Shown: piece after piece, positions 1 to 7,724 of the stretch | Layout of the letters: each line of letters opens with the position of its first letter | Position numbering within the stretch: the first letter of the stretch is position 1 | From: JBFGCA01 sp041567315 | GTDB taxonomy: Bacteria > Acidobacteriota > Thermoanaerobaculia > Multivoradales > JAHEKO01 | Reading direction: 5' to 3' | Assembly: GCA_041567315.1 (NCBI GenBank) | Contig: JBFGCA010000067.1 | Span: 1-26,174 of the forward strand | Length of the DNA: 26,174 bases | Notes under the pieces: generated by a model | Database searches by the model: none | Told to the model about the DNA's origin: nothing | Seen by the model: the letters and a program-made list of their open reading frames with translations, nothing else | Position numbers and translations under genes: made by a program

Positions 1-178
1 GATCGGCTGGCGAGCGCGGCGGGGCCGGATGCCAGGCGCCGCGACGCAGGCAATGCCGAGCCATTGTCGAGGAGCGGCAACGCCGCAGACGGCTCCGCCC
101 CGCCGCCAGACGGGCGGCCGCACTTCCACCACGGGCTCCTAAGGCGCCGCCGCCGCAAGGCACGGCGACGCCGTTGCC

Positions 179-215
179 GGCCGGTCCCCGCGCCCGGGGG
201 GCCGGCCGTTTTTTT
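179..215 (+). terminator. Rho-independent terminator of an upstream + strand transcript
   Basis: An 11-bp GC-rich stem (179-189 pairing with 197-207, including one T-G wobble) encloses a 7-nt loop and is followed, after one G, by seven T residues (209-215). This is a textbook intrinsic terminator reading rightwards. It implies that a + strand gene ends in or before the first about 140 bases. The reading frame there cannot be chosen with confidence; one frame stops with TAA at 140-142. The hairpin also separates that transcript from the regulator starting at 286. Confidence 0.85.
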
Positions 216-285
216 GTCGGCCGTCTCGCGGGCCGGCGTGAGAAGATGCCGCCGACCCCGAAACGGCCGCGGCACCGCCCGCCGC

Positions 286-1650
<1,365 letters not shown>

Positions 1651-1787
1651 CTTGCCGACCGAACCCCATTCAGTCGTCGCCCGGAGGATGGAGGCGCGGG
1701 AGCGCTGGGACTTCGGTCCGGGCGAGGGCCTGGACGGCTCGCGTGGTACCTGAAGGCTCTGGTGCCTGGAAGTGGTTGTGCTTTTCG

Positions 1788-1816
1788 CATATGTGTGTTA
1801 GCCATATCATATGGCT
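1788..1816. promoter_or_regulatory. Candidate VapB operator overlapping the antitoxin start codon
   Basis: A perfect inverted repeat with 8-bp arms and a single central base spans 1800-1816 and contains the antitoxin ATG (1811-1813). The hexamer CATATG occurs twice, at 1788-1793 and 1808-1813, exactly 20 bp (two helical turns) apart. The patch is AT-rich within a very GC-rich region. RHH antitoxins of VapBC systems usually autorepress by binding such paired sites. That this is the operator is inference. No Shine-Dalgarno sequence precedes the ATG, so translation may be leaderless or the start may be masked. Confidence 0.55.
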
Positions 1817-2065
1817 CATCGAACCACTCTGCTGCTCGACGACGACACGAGGCAGGCGGCGCGTCAGCTGGCCCTGCGGTACGGCTGTTCGATGTCCGAG
1901 GCCATTCGCCGGGCGGTGGTCCGGCATCGGGACGCGGTGTTCGGGGTGCCGGCGGAGAGTCGGCGGGAGCGGCGCCGGGTCCTGGAGCGCCTCTTCGATC
2001 TGTTCGCCGGCCACGACGCCGAGGAGGAGGTGCGGCGGCTCAAGGCGGAGGATCTCGGGTTCTGA
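1811..2065 (+). CDS. vapB: VapB-like ribbon-helix-helix antitoxin
   Basis: 84-aa protein. The N-terminal about 45 residues look like a ribbon-helix-helix DNA-binding fold: a basic/hydrophobic strand (RTTLLLDD) followed by two helices ending in SEAIRRAVVRHR. The charged C-terminal half, rich in Arg and Glu, is the usual toxin-binding arm. By family it would neutralise the PIN toxin encoded next and repress its own operon. Its stop overlaps the toxin start by one base (TGATG at 2063-2067), the coupling typical of type II modules. The ATG lies inside a perfect palindrome that is the candidate operator. The subfamily was not resolved. Confidence in the antitoxin role rests mainly on the fold and the partner gene. 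Confidence 0.85.
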   Translation: MAHRTTLLLDDDTRQAARQLALRYGCSMSEAIRRAVVRHRDAVFGVPAESRRERRRVLERLFDLFAGHDAEEEVRRLKAEDLGF

Positions 2066-2451
2066 TGCGGGTCCACCTCGATACCGACGTTCTGGTGTTC
2101 GCCCTCTCCAAACCGGGCGCCGAGCGCCGGCGGCTCGTCGAGCTGGCCGAGTCGGACGCCGAGATCCAGATGAGCGCTGTCGCCTGGTACGAGTTCGCCC
2201 GCGGCCCTCGGACGCCCGACCAGCTCGCGGTGGCCCGCTCCTTCTTCTTCGAGGACGGCGTGGTCCCCTTCTCGGAGGAGCTGGCGGCCCTCGGCGCCGA
2301 GGTGTTCCGGCGCTTGGGCTCGCCCCGCCGGCGGGCGGCGGACGTGGCCATCGGCGTCACCGCGGCGGCTATGGACGCGCTGCTGCTGACCCGCAACGCC
2401 CGTGACTTCGCGGGCGTCCCCGAGCTGGAGCTCGAGACCATCGCCGGCTGA
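2065..2451 (+). CDS. vapC: VapC-like PIN-domain ribonuclease toxin
   Basis: 128-aa single PIN domain, close to the usual VapC length. The expected acidic active-site residues are visible: D6 in the first strand (HLDTDVLV), E43 in WYEFARG, D93 in the helix beginning ADVAIG, and D114 in TRNARDF. These would coordinate Mg2+/Mn2+ for endoribonuclease activity on tRNA or rRNA, as in characterised VapC proteins; the actual target cannot be read from sequence. It overlaps the antitoxin stop by one base, so the start at 2065 is well supported. No strong terminator follows, only a 7-bp hairpin at 2466-2484 without a T run. Confidence 0.88.
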   Translation: MRVHLDTDVLVFALSKPGAERRRLVELAESDAEIQMSAVAWYEFARGPRTPDQLAVARSFFFEDGVVPFSEELAALGAEVFRRLGSPRRRAADVAIGVTAAAMDALLLTRNARDFAGVPELELETIAG

Positions 2452-2502
2452 AAGCGACAGGGGCCGCGGGACCGGGCGTCCCGCTGGTAGACTCCCTGCC
2501 AA

Positions 2503-2543
2503 ATGTGGCGTCAGACCCCGTACCCGGGTACGGGAAGGTCTGA
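2503..2543. repeat. REP-like palindromic element covering the start of the caspase-like gene
   Basis: A perfect 18-bp palindrome centred on CCCGGG occupies 2517-2534. It is flanked by further inverted arms, TCAGACC at 2511-2517 and GGTCTGA at 2537-2543, with a 3-nt bulge on the right side. The transcript would fold into a hairpin of about 15 bp. The style (GTCAGACC arms around a GTACCCGGGTAC core) resembles REP elements mobilised by RAYT transposases in other bacteria. That resemblance is from memory and no second copy was seen in this window. The element provides the only ATG for the gene at 2503. Confidence 0.6.
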
Positions 2544-4185
2544 ACCCGGACTCACCGGGGCTTGCAGGCCGAGCGACGGACCGGCGTGGCGGTACAGCGC
2601 GCCGGCGGTACTCCTCCTGCTGGTGGTCCTCGGCGTCTCCTGGGCCGACCTCGCCGCCGCCGGTCCGGAGGAGGCGGCGGGGCGGACGCCCGCCGGCGAG
2701 GTCCGGAGCGCGGACGATCTGCTGATCGTCGACTGTCTGCTGCCCGCCAAGGTGCGCCGGCTGGGGCGGCGGAACACCTACCTGATGCCGCGCCGGCCGA
2801 TCAAGACCACCACTGCCGACTGCCGGATCCGGGGCGGCGAGTACACCGAGCCCGACCAGGCAAGCCACGCCACCGCGCTGCGGGTGTGGCTGCCGCAGGC
2901 CAAGGCCGGCGACCAGGAGGCCCAGTTCTACGTGGGCCAGATCTTCGAGAAGGGGCTGGGGGTGGCGCCCGACTACGAGAGTGCGGCCGTCTGGTACGAG
3001 AGGGCCGCCGAGCAGGGGTACGAGGCAGCGCAGATCGGCCTCGGCTATCTCTACGAGCAGGGTCTGGGGGTCGCCCAGGACAAGACGGTGGCGCTCGGCT
3101 GGTACCGGAAGGCGGCCGGTCTGGCCGAGGACCTGGTCATCGTGGGGGAAGCCGACTACGAGGCGCTGGTCGAGGCCCGGGCGGGGCTGGAGCAGAAGAC
3201 CCGGGAGGTCGAGGCGCTCGAGCGCGAGCTCGGCGAGCTGCGCCGGCAGCTCGAGGAGCTCGAGTCGCGCACCGAGGGGGACGTGGCGCGCCGGGAGACC
3301 CTGGAGTCGGTGGCGCGGCGGCTCCGGCTCCAGCTCGAGGAGAGGACGGCCGAGGTGGTCCGCGGCAGCGAGCTGATCGCCACCCTGGAGGAGCGGCTCT
3401 CGACGCCGGCCCCGGCCCAGGCCCCGGCGCCGGTGCGAACCGAGATCCGGTTCGGCAGCTACCACGCCCTGGTGGTCGGCAACAGCGCCTACCGGCAGCT
3501 CCCGCAGCTCGCCACCGCGGTCAACGACGCGCGCGAGATCGCCGCCCTGCTCGAGGGTCGGTACGGCTTCCAGGTCCGGCTGCTGATCGACGCCACCCGC
3601 TACCAGATCATGACCGCGCTCAACGAGCTGCGCGAGTCGCTCGACCCCGAGGACAACCTGCTGGTCTACTACGCCGGCCACGGCCTGCGCGACGAGGCGG
3701 CCGGCAGCGCCTACTGGCAGCCGATCGACGCCGAGCCCGACAATCCGGCCAACTGGATCCCCAACGAGGTGGTGGCCGAGCATCTGGATCTGGTCCCGGC
3801 GCGGCACGTCTTCCTGGTCGCCGACTCGGTATACACCGGGCTGCGCACCCGCTCGTCGATCGCCCGGCTGCCGCAGGGCATGACCGAAGAGCAGCGCCTG
3901 CACCACATCCGCCTGATGCTCGAGAAGCGCTCGCGGTTGGTGCTCGCCTCGGGCGGCCTCCGGCCGGCGTCCGCCGCCGGCGGGCCCCCGCGTTCGAGCT
4001 TCTCCCGGGCGCTGGCCGAGGTGCTGCGGGAGAACGATCAGGTGCTCGAGGCCTCGCGCGTCTACCAGCAGCTCAGCGAGCGCCTCGCGGCCGAAGGCGA
4101 GGCCGGCGGGCAGGTCCCCGAGTTCGCGACCATGCGCTGGGCCCGCAACAACGTGGCCGACTTCTTCTTCGTGCCGGGCTCGTGA
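2503..4185 (+). CDS. Sel1-repeat, coiled-coil, caspase-fold protein lacking the catalytic cysteine
   Basis: 560-aa predicted exported protein. After a 30-residue N-terminal stretch encoded by a REP-like repeat comes a hydrophobic segment (about 35-50) resembling a signal peptide or anchor. Two Sel1-like repeats follow (about 125-208, with FYVGQIFEKGLGV and LGYLYEQGLGV), then a Glu/Arg-rich coiled coil (about 215-310) and a C14 caspase/metacaspase-like domain (about 320-557). The catalytic His motif YYAGHG is present (H393). The Cys motif reads ADSVYTG, with Val443 (codon GTA at 3829-3831) where the paralogous kinase fusion has Cys in ADSCYSG. It is therefore probably a pseudo-protease that binds a partner. 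Its stop overlaps the next gene by 4 bases, implying translational coupling. No other in-frame start precedes the hydrophobic segment, so ATG 2503 is used, though the extreme N-terminus is uncertain. Confidence 0.85.
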   Translation: MWRQTPYPGTGRSEPGLTGACRPSDGPAWRYSAPAVLLLLVVLGVSWADLAAAGPEEAAGRTPAGEVRSADDLLIVDCLLPAKVRRLGRRNTYLMPRRPIKTTTADCRIRGGEYTEPDQASHATALRVWLPQAKAGDQEAQFYVGQIFEKGLGVAPDYESAAVWYERAAEQGYEAAQIGLGYLYEQGLGVAQDKTVALGWYRKAAGLAEDLVIVGEADYEALVEARAGLEQKTREVEALERELGELRRQLEELESRTEGDVARRETLESVARRLRLQLEERTAEVVRGSELIATLEERLSTPAPAQAPAPVRTEIRFGSYHALVVGNSAYRQLPQLATAVNDAREIAALLEGRYGFQVRLLIDATRYQIMTALNELRESLDPEDNLLVYYAGHGLRDEAAGSAYWQPIDAEPDNPANWIPNEVVAEHLDLVPARHVFLVADSVYTGLRTRSSIARLPQGMTEEQRLHHIRLMLEKRSRLVLASGGLRPASAAGGPPRSSFSRALAEVLRENDQVLEASRVYQQLSERLAAEGEAGGQVPEFATMRWARNNVADFFFVPGS

Positions 4186-7100
4186 GAGCGCTGCCCACGG
4201 TGCTGCTCCTGCCGCTCCTCGGCGGCTGGGCGGCGGCGGCCCGGGCCGGGCCCCCGACGCGTTTCATCGACGACGTCCAGGTGACCGAGGGCACCGGCGG
4301 CACCGTGGACGCCGTCTTCATGGTGACCCTCGTCGTGCCGGGCTCGGCGGCCGTCGAGGGTCAGGTCACGGTCCAGTTCCAGACCCGCGACGGCTCGGCG
4401 CTGGCGCAGGACGGCGACTACCAGCCCGCGAGCGGCCAGCTCACGTTCCCACCCGGCGGCGGCGTGTTGCCGGTGCCGGTGACGGTCGTCGGCGACGCCG
4501 AGGTGGAGCCCGACGAGAACTTCTTCGTCGATCTCTTCGATCCGGTGGGAGCCGTCATCAGCGACGGCGAGGGGGAGGCGACCATCTTGGACGACGATCA
4601 GACCGCGCTGTCGATCGGCGACGCGACGGTGGTGGAGGGCGACGCCGGCACGACCCCCGCGACCTTCACGGTCACGCTGTCGGCGCCGAGCGCCACTCCG
4701 GTCAGCGTCGAGTTCCAGACCCGCGACGGCTCGGCCACGGCCGCCGACGGCGACTACCAGCCGGCCATGGGCCAGGTGGTCTTCGCCCCCGGCCAGCTCG
4801 TCGCGACCCTCGAGGTGCAGGTCAACGGCGACACCACGGTCGAGCCCGACGAGGACTACTTCGTCGACCTCTTCAACCCGGTGGGCGCCACCATCGACGA
4901 CGGCCAGGGAGAGGGAACGATCCAGAACGACGACAAGGCGGTGCTGGCGATCGAGGACGTGACGGTGACCGAGGGCGACGGCGGCACCACCGCCGCGCTG
5001 TTCACGGTGACCCTGTCGGCGCCCAGCAGCGGGCCGGTGACGGTTCAGTTCGCGACCCGCGACGGCTCGGCCACCGCCGCCGACGGCGACTACCAGCCGG
5101 CCGCCGGCCAGTTGACCTTCGATCCGGGCGACGTGGCCGAGACCGTGGCCGTCCAGGTGCACGGCGACCCGACCGTCGAGCCGGACGAGAGCTTCTTCGT
5201 CGCCCTCGGCGACCCGGACGGTGCCAACCTCGGCGATCCGGAGGGTGAGGGGACGATACTCAACGACGACCAGACCGGCCTGGCGGTCGACGACGTCGAG
5301 GTGGTGGAGGGCGACGCCGGCACCACCGGCGCGGTCTTCACCGTGACGCTCTCGACGCCCAGCGCGACGCCGGTCGGGGTGGACTTCGCCACCCGCGACG
5401 GCACCGCCACCCTGGCGGACGGCGACTACCGGGCCGCCGCCGGCCGGCTGACCCTGGCGCCCGGGCAGACCAGCCAGAGCCTGCGGCTGGAGGTCAACGG
5501 CGACACCCGGTTCGAGCCCGACGAGACCTTCTTCCTCCAGCTCTCGAACCCCGACGGCGCCGACCTCGCCGACGACGAGGGGCAGGCGACGATCCGCAAC
5601 GACGACGCGCAGCCCGGCGCCATCCGGCTGGTCGCCGCGCCCGCCACCCCCGAGGCCGCGGGCACCGCGGTCGTCACCGCCGAGCGGGTCGGCGGCAGCG
5701 AGGGTCCGGCGAGCGCCACGCTGACCGCGGGCAACGGGACGGCGGTGGCGGGGGAGGACTTCACCGCCGCCTCCCGAGTGCTGTCCTGGGCCGCTGGCGA
5801 GAGCGGAGCCCGGACCTTCGAGCTCGAGATCCTGGACGACGGCCTGCAGGAGGGCGACGAGACGGTGGTGCTCACCCTGAGCGGCGCGTCGGGAGCCGCC
5901 CTCGGCGAACCCAGCCGGCTCGAGCTGGTGATCCTGGACGACGATCAGCCGATGGCGCTCGAGGCGGTCGGCGAGCTCGAGGTCACGGCCACGGTCGGCG
6001 AGGAGCTGGAGCTGCGGGTACGGGCCACCCGGCAGGACGGGCGCCCGGTGCAGGGCGCCACGGTGGCCTGGCGGGCGGAGGGCGCGGCGCGGCTGGTCGG
6101 CGCCGACAGCACGCTGACCGACGACGGCGGCGAGACCGGCCAGACGGTGGAGCTGGCCGGCGCGCCGGGGCGGGCCACGGTGGGGGCGAGCCTCGCCGGC
6201 ACCGATAGCGTGGTCCTCTTCGAGCTGGCGATCCAAGGCGATCTCGACCGGCTCTTCGAGGCCGGTCCGAACCCGGGCGAGGCGTCGGTGGCCGGCGCCC
6301 TCAACGACGCCTGCCGGGAGCCCGAAGGCGAGCTGGTCGCCGGCTGCGACTACCTCTTCGGGCTCGACCCCGAGGACCAGCGGAGGGCGGTGCGGGAGCT
6401 CACCCCCAGGGAGGTGGCGGCGCAGGGCACCGTCTCGGCCGGGGCGCAGCAGACCCAGCTCCGCAACATCGGTGCCCGGCTGGCGGCGCGGCGCGGCGGC
6501 GGCGGCAGCGCGCTGGATCAGCTCGCGCTCAGGGTGCGCGGAGCGGCGCTGCCCGTCGGCATCCTGTACGCCGCGCTGCGGGGGCACACCACGGCCGACG
6601 TCGAGCCGGCGCCGCGCCTCGACCTGTGGGCGGCGGCGGCGGACGGCGAGGCCGCGGAAGAGGCTGCGACGGTCCGGCCCGACCCGGCCGAGCAGCCGTC
6701 GCGCCAGGGGTTCTTCATCAACGGCCGCGTCTCGATCGGCGACCGTCCGGGCACCGCCAGGGAGGAGGGCTTCGAGGTCGAGATCCAGGGCCTCACCGCC
6801 GGCTGGGACTACCTGCTCTCGCCGCGCCTCCTGGTGGGGGTCGCCGTCGGCGCCATGGACACCGACACCGAGCTGGCGGGCGACGGTGGCGGCCTCGACA
6901 GCGAGGGCTACACGCTGTCCGTCTACGCCACCTACTTCCTCGAACGGCTCTATCTGGAGGGCATCGTCGGCCGGGCCTGGAACGATTTCGAGGCGGTCCG
7001 TCACATCGATCTCCCGCAGCCCTTCCAGGGTCGGAGCCGGCTGGCCGCCCGCGGGCGCCCCGCGGGCCGGGAGCTCCTGGTTGGCGTCGGTCTGGGCTAC

Positions 7101-7556
7101 GACGCCAGCCTGGGGGGCGCCACCAGCGTCGGCGGCTACGCCCGCCTGAGCCGCGTCGAGACCGACGTCGACGGCTACGCGGAGAGCGGGGCCGGGCCGT
7201 TCAACCTGGCGATCGGCGACCAGAACCAGGAGTCGCTCCTGGCCGAGGCCGCGTTCGAGCTCTCCCGGGCCGCCAGCCGCCGGTGGGGCGTCCTCCAGCC
7301 GGTGCTGCGGGTCTCCTACTTCCAGGAGCTGGCGGACGACAGCCGGCTGATCCGCGGACGGTTCGTCGACGACGCCGGGCGCAACGAGTTCGCGGTGCCG
7401 ACCGACCCGCCGGACCGCAGCTTCTTCAACCTCAGCGTGGGGCTGACGGCGACCCTCGCCCGGGGGCGATCCGCCTACCTGTTCTACGACACCGACCTCG
7501 AGCGCGACGACCTCGACCTCTACACCCTGTCGGCGGGTCTGCGGTTCGAGCTCTAG
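4182..7556 (+). CDS. Calx-beta repeat autotransporter (outer-membrane beta-barrel surface protein)
   Basis: 1124-aa surface protein starting at GTG 4182, which overlaps the preceding stop (GTGA). That start gives a clean Sec signal peptide (MRALPTVLLLPLLGG, cleavage near ARAG). Four Calx-beta domains lie at about 26-476, each with VTEGD/VVEGD, DGDYQPA, VEPDE.FFVDL and a closing NDD, and a fifth divergent one at about 477-589. An Ig-like (Big-type) domain follows at about 590-683. A linker with the Gln/Asn/Arg-rich pattern usual before autotransporter barrels leads to a C-terminal barrel (about 845-1124) ending in FEL. Calx-beta domains normally bind Ca2+, and the acidic loops here fit that. 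A frame open far upstream is only the shadow of the caspase gene. Coupling to the pseudo-caspase gene suggests they work together, perhaps across the envelope. Confidence 0.88.
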   Translation: MRALPTVLLLPLLGGWAAAARAGPPTRFIDDVQVTEGTGGTVDAVFMVTLVVPGSAAVEGQVTVQFQTRDGSALAQDGDYQPASGQLTFPPGGGVLPVPVTVVGDAEVEPDENFFVDLFDPVGAVISDGEGEATILDDDQTALSIGDATVVEGDAGTTPATFTVTLSAPSATPVSVEFQTRDGSATAADGDYQPAMGQVVFAPGQLVATLEVQVNGDTTVEPDEDYFVDLFNPVGATIDDGQGEGTIQNDDKAVLAIEDVTVTEGDGGTTAALFTVTLSAPSSGPVTVQFATRDGSATAADGDYQPAAGQLTFDPGDVAETVAVQVHGDPTVEPDESFFVALGDPDGANLGDPEGEGTILNDDQTGLAVDDVEVVEGDAGTTGAVFTVTLSTPSATPVGVDFATRDGTATLADGDYRAAAGRLTLAPGQTSQSLRLEVNGDTRFEPDETFFLQLSNPDGADLADDEGQATIRNDDAQPGAIRLVAAPATPEAAGTAVVTAERVGGSEGPASATLTAGNGTAVAGEDFTAASRVLSWAAGESGARTFELEILDDGLQEGDETVVLTLSGASGAALGEPSRLELVILDDDQPMALEAVGELEVTATVGEELELRVRATRQDGRPVQGATVAWRAEGAARLVGADSTLTDDGGETGQTVELAGAPGRATVGASLAGTDSVVLFELAIQGDLDRLFEAGPNPGEASVAGALNDACREPEGELVAGCDYLFGLDPEDQRRAVRELTPREVAAQGTVSAGAQQTQLRNIGARLAARRGGGGSALDQLALRVRGAALPVGILYAALRGHTTADVEPAPRLDLWAAAADGEAAEEAATVRPDPAEQPSRQGFFINGRVSIGDRPGTAREEGFEVEIQGLTAGWDYLLSPRLLVGVAVGAMDTDTELAGDGGGLDSEGYTLSVYATYFLERLYLEGIVGRAWNDFEAVRHIDLPQPFQGRSRLAARGRPAGRELLVGVGLGYDASLGGATSVGGYARLSRVETDVDGYAESGAGPFNLAIGDQNQESLLAEAAFELSRAASRRWGVLQPVLRVSYFQELADDSRLIRGRFVDDAGRNEFAVPTDPPDRSFFNLSVGLTATLARGRSAYLFYDTDLERDDLDLYTLSAGLRFEL
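4257..5610 (+). repeat. Four tandem Calx-beta coding repeats with an exact 336-bp period
   Basis: The DNA encoding DYQPA-like motifs recurs at 4415, 4751, 5087 and 5423, which is exactly 336 bp (112 codons) each time. Long stretches are near-identical between copies, for example around the DGSATAADGDYQPA coding region in copies two and three. The invariant period and similarity point to internal duplication of one module. Such arrays can expand or contract by recombination and vary in number between strains. Confidence 0.85.
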
Positions 7557-7715
7557 TGGACCGTAACGGATGAAAGCGCAGTGCCTGATCGGCCCTCGGC
7601 TTCGATCTCGGCGTTGCGGCTCCTCGCCATAGTCCCGCTATGCCTACGTCGCCGCGCCTTGACCTCGAAACCGAGGACTCGATCATCCACTACGATTTCA
7701 TCCGTTACGGTCCAC
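7556..7715. repeat. 160-bp near-perfectly symmetrical palindromic element between convergent genes
   Basis: Perfect 20-bp inverted repeats, 7556-7575 and 7696-7715, border the element. The interior arms continue to pair imperfectly (for example TGATC, CCTCGG, TTCGA and GGCG segments on both sides). The centre is CATAG (7628-7632), a 5-nt loop, then CTATG (7638-7642), centred on the same axis as the ends. RNA from either strand would fold into one very long hairpin. It starts at the last base of the autotransporter stop codon and ends 9 bp before the stop of the convergent kinase gene. No target-site duplication or open reading frame is convincing. Candidate roles are a MITE/REP-type element or a bidirectional terminator. 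Confidence 0.8.
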
Positions 7716-7724
7716 CAGCTCCCG

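Noticed and set aside
2..142. Possible end of an upstream + strand gene in frame 2 stopping at TAA 140-142, 36 bp before a terminator
   Set aside because: All three forward frames are open and GC-biased here and no recognisable protein text is present, so the frame cannot be chosen. Only the terminator is annotated.
64..285. N-terminal extension of the sigma-54 regulator
   Set aside because: Arg/Pro-rich low-complexity translation running through a clear intrinsic terminator; the receiver fold starts after 286.
1651..1787. 137-bp gap between the regulator and vapB
   Set aside because: No terminator, promoter consensus or gene remnant could be supported.
2466..2484. 7-bp hairpin between vapC and the caspase-like gene
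   Set aside because: No T tract and short stem; too weak to call a terminator.
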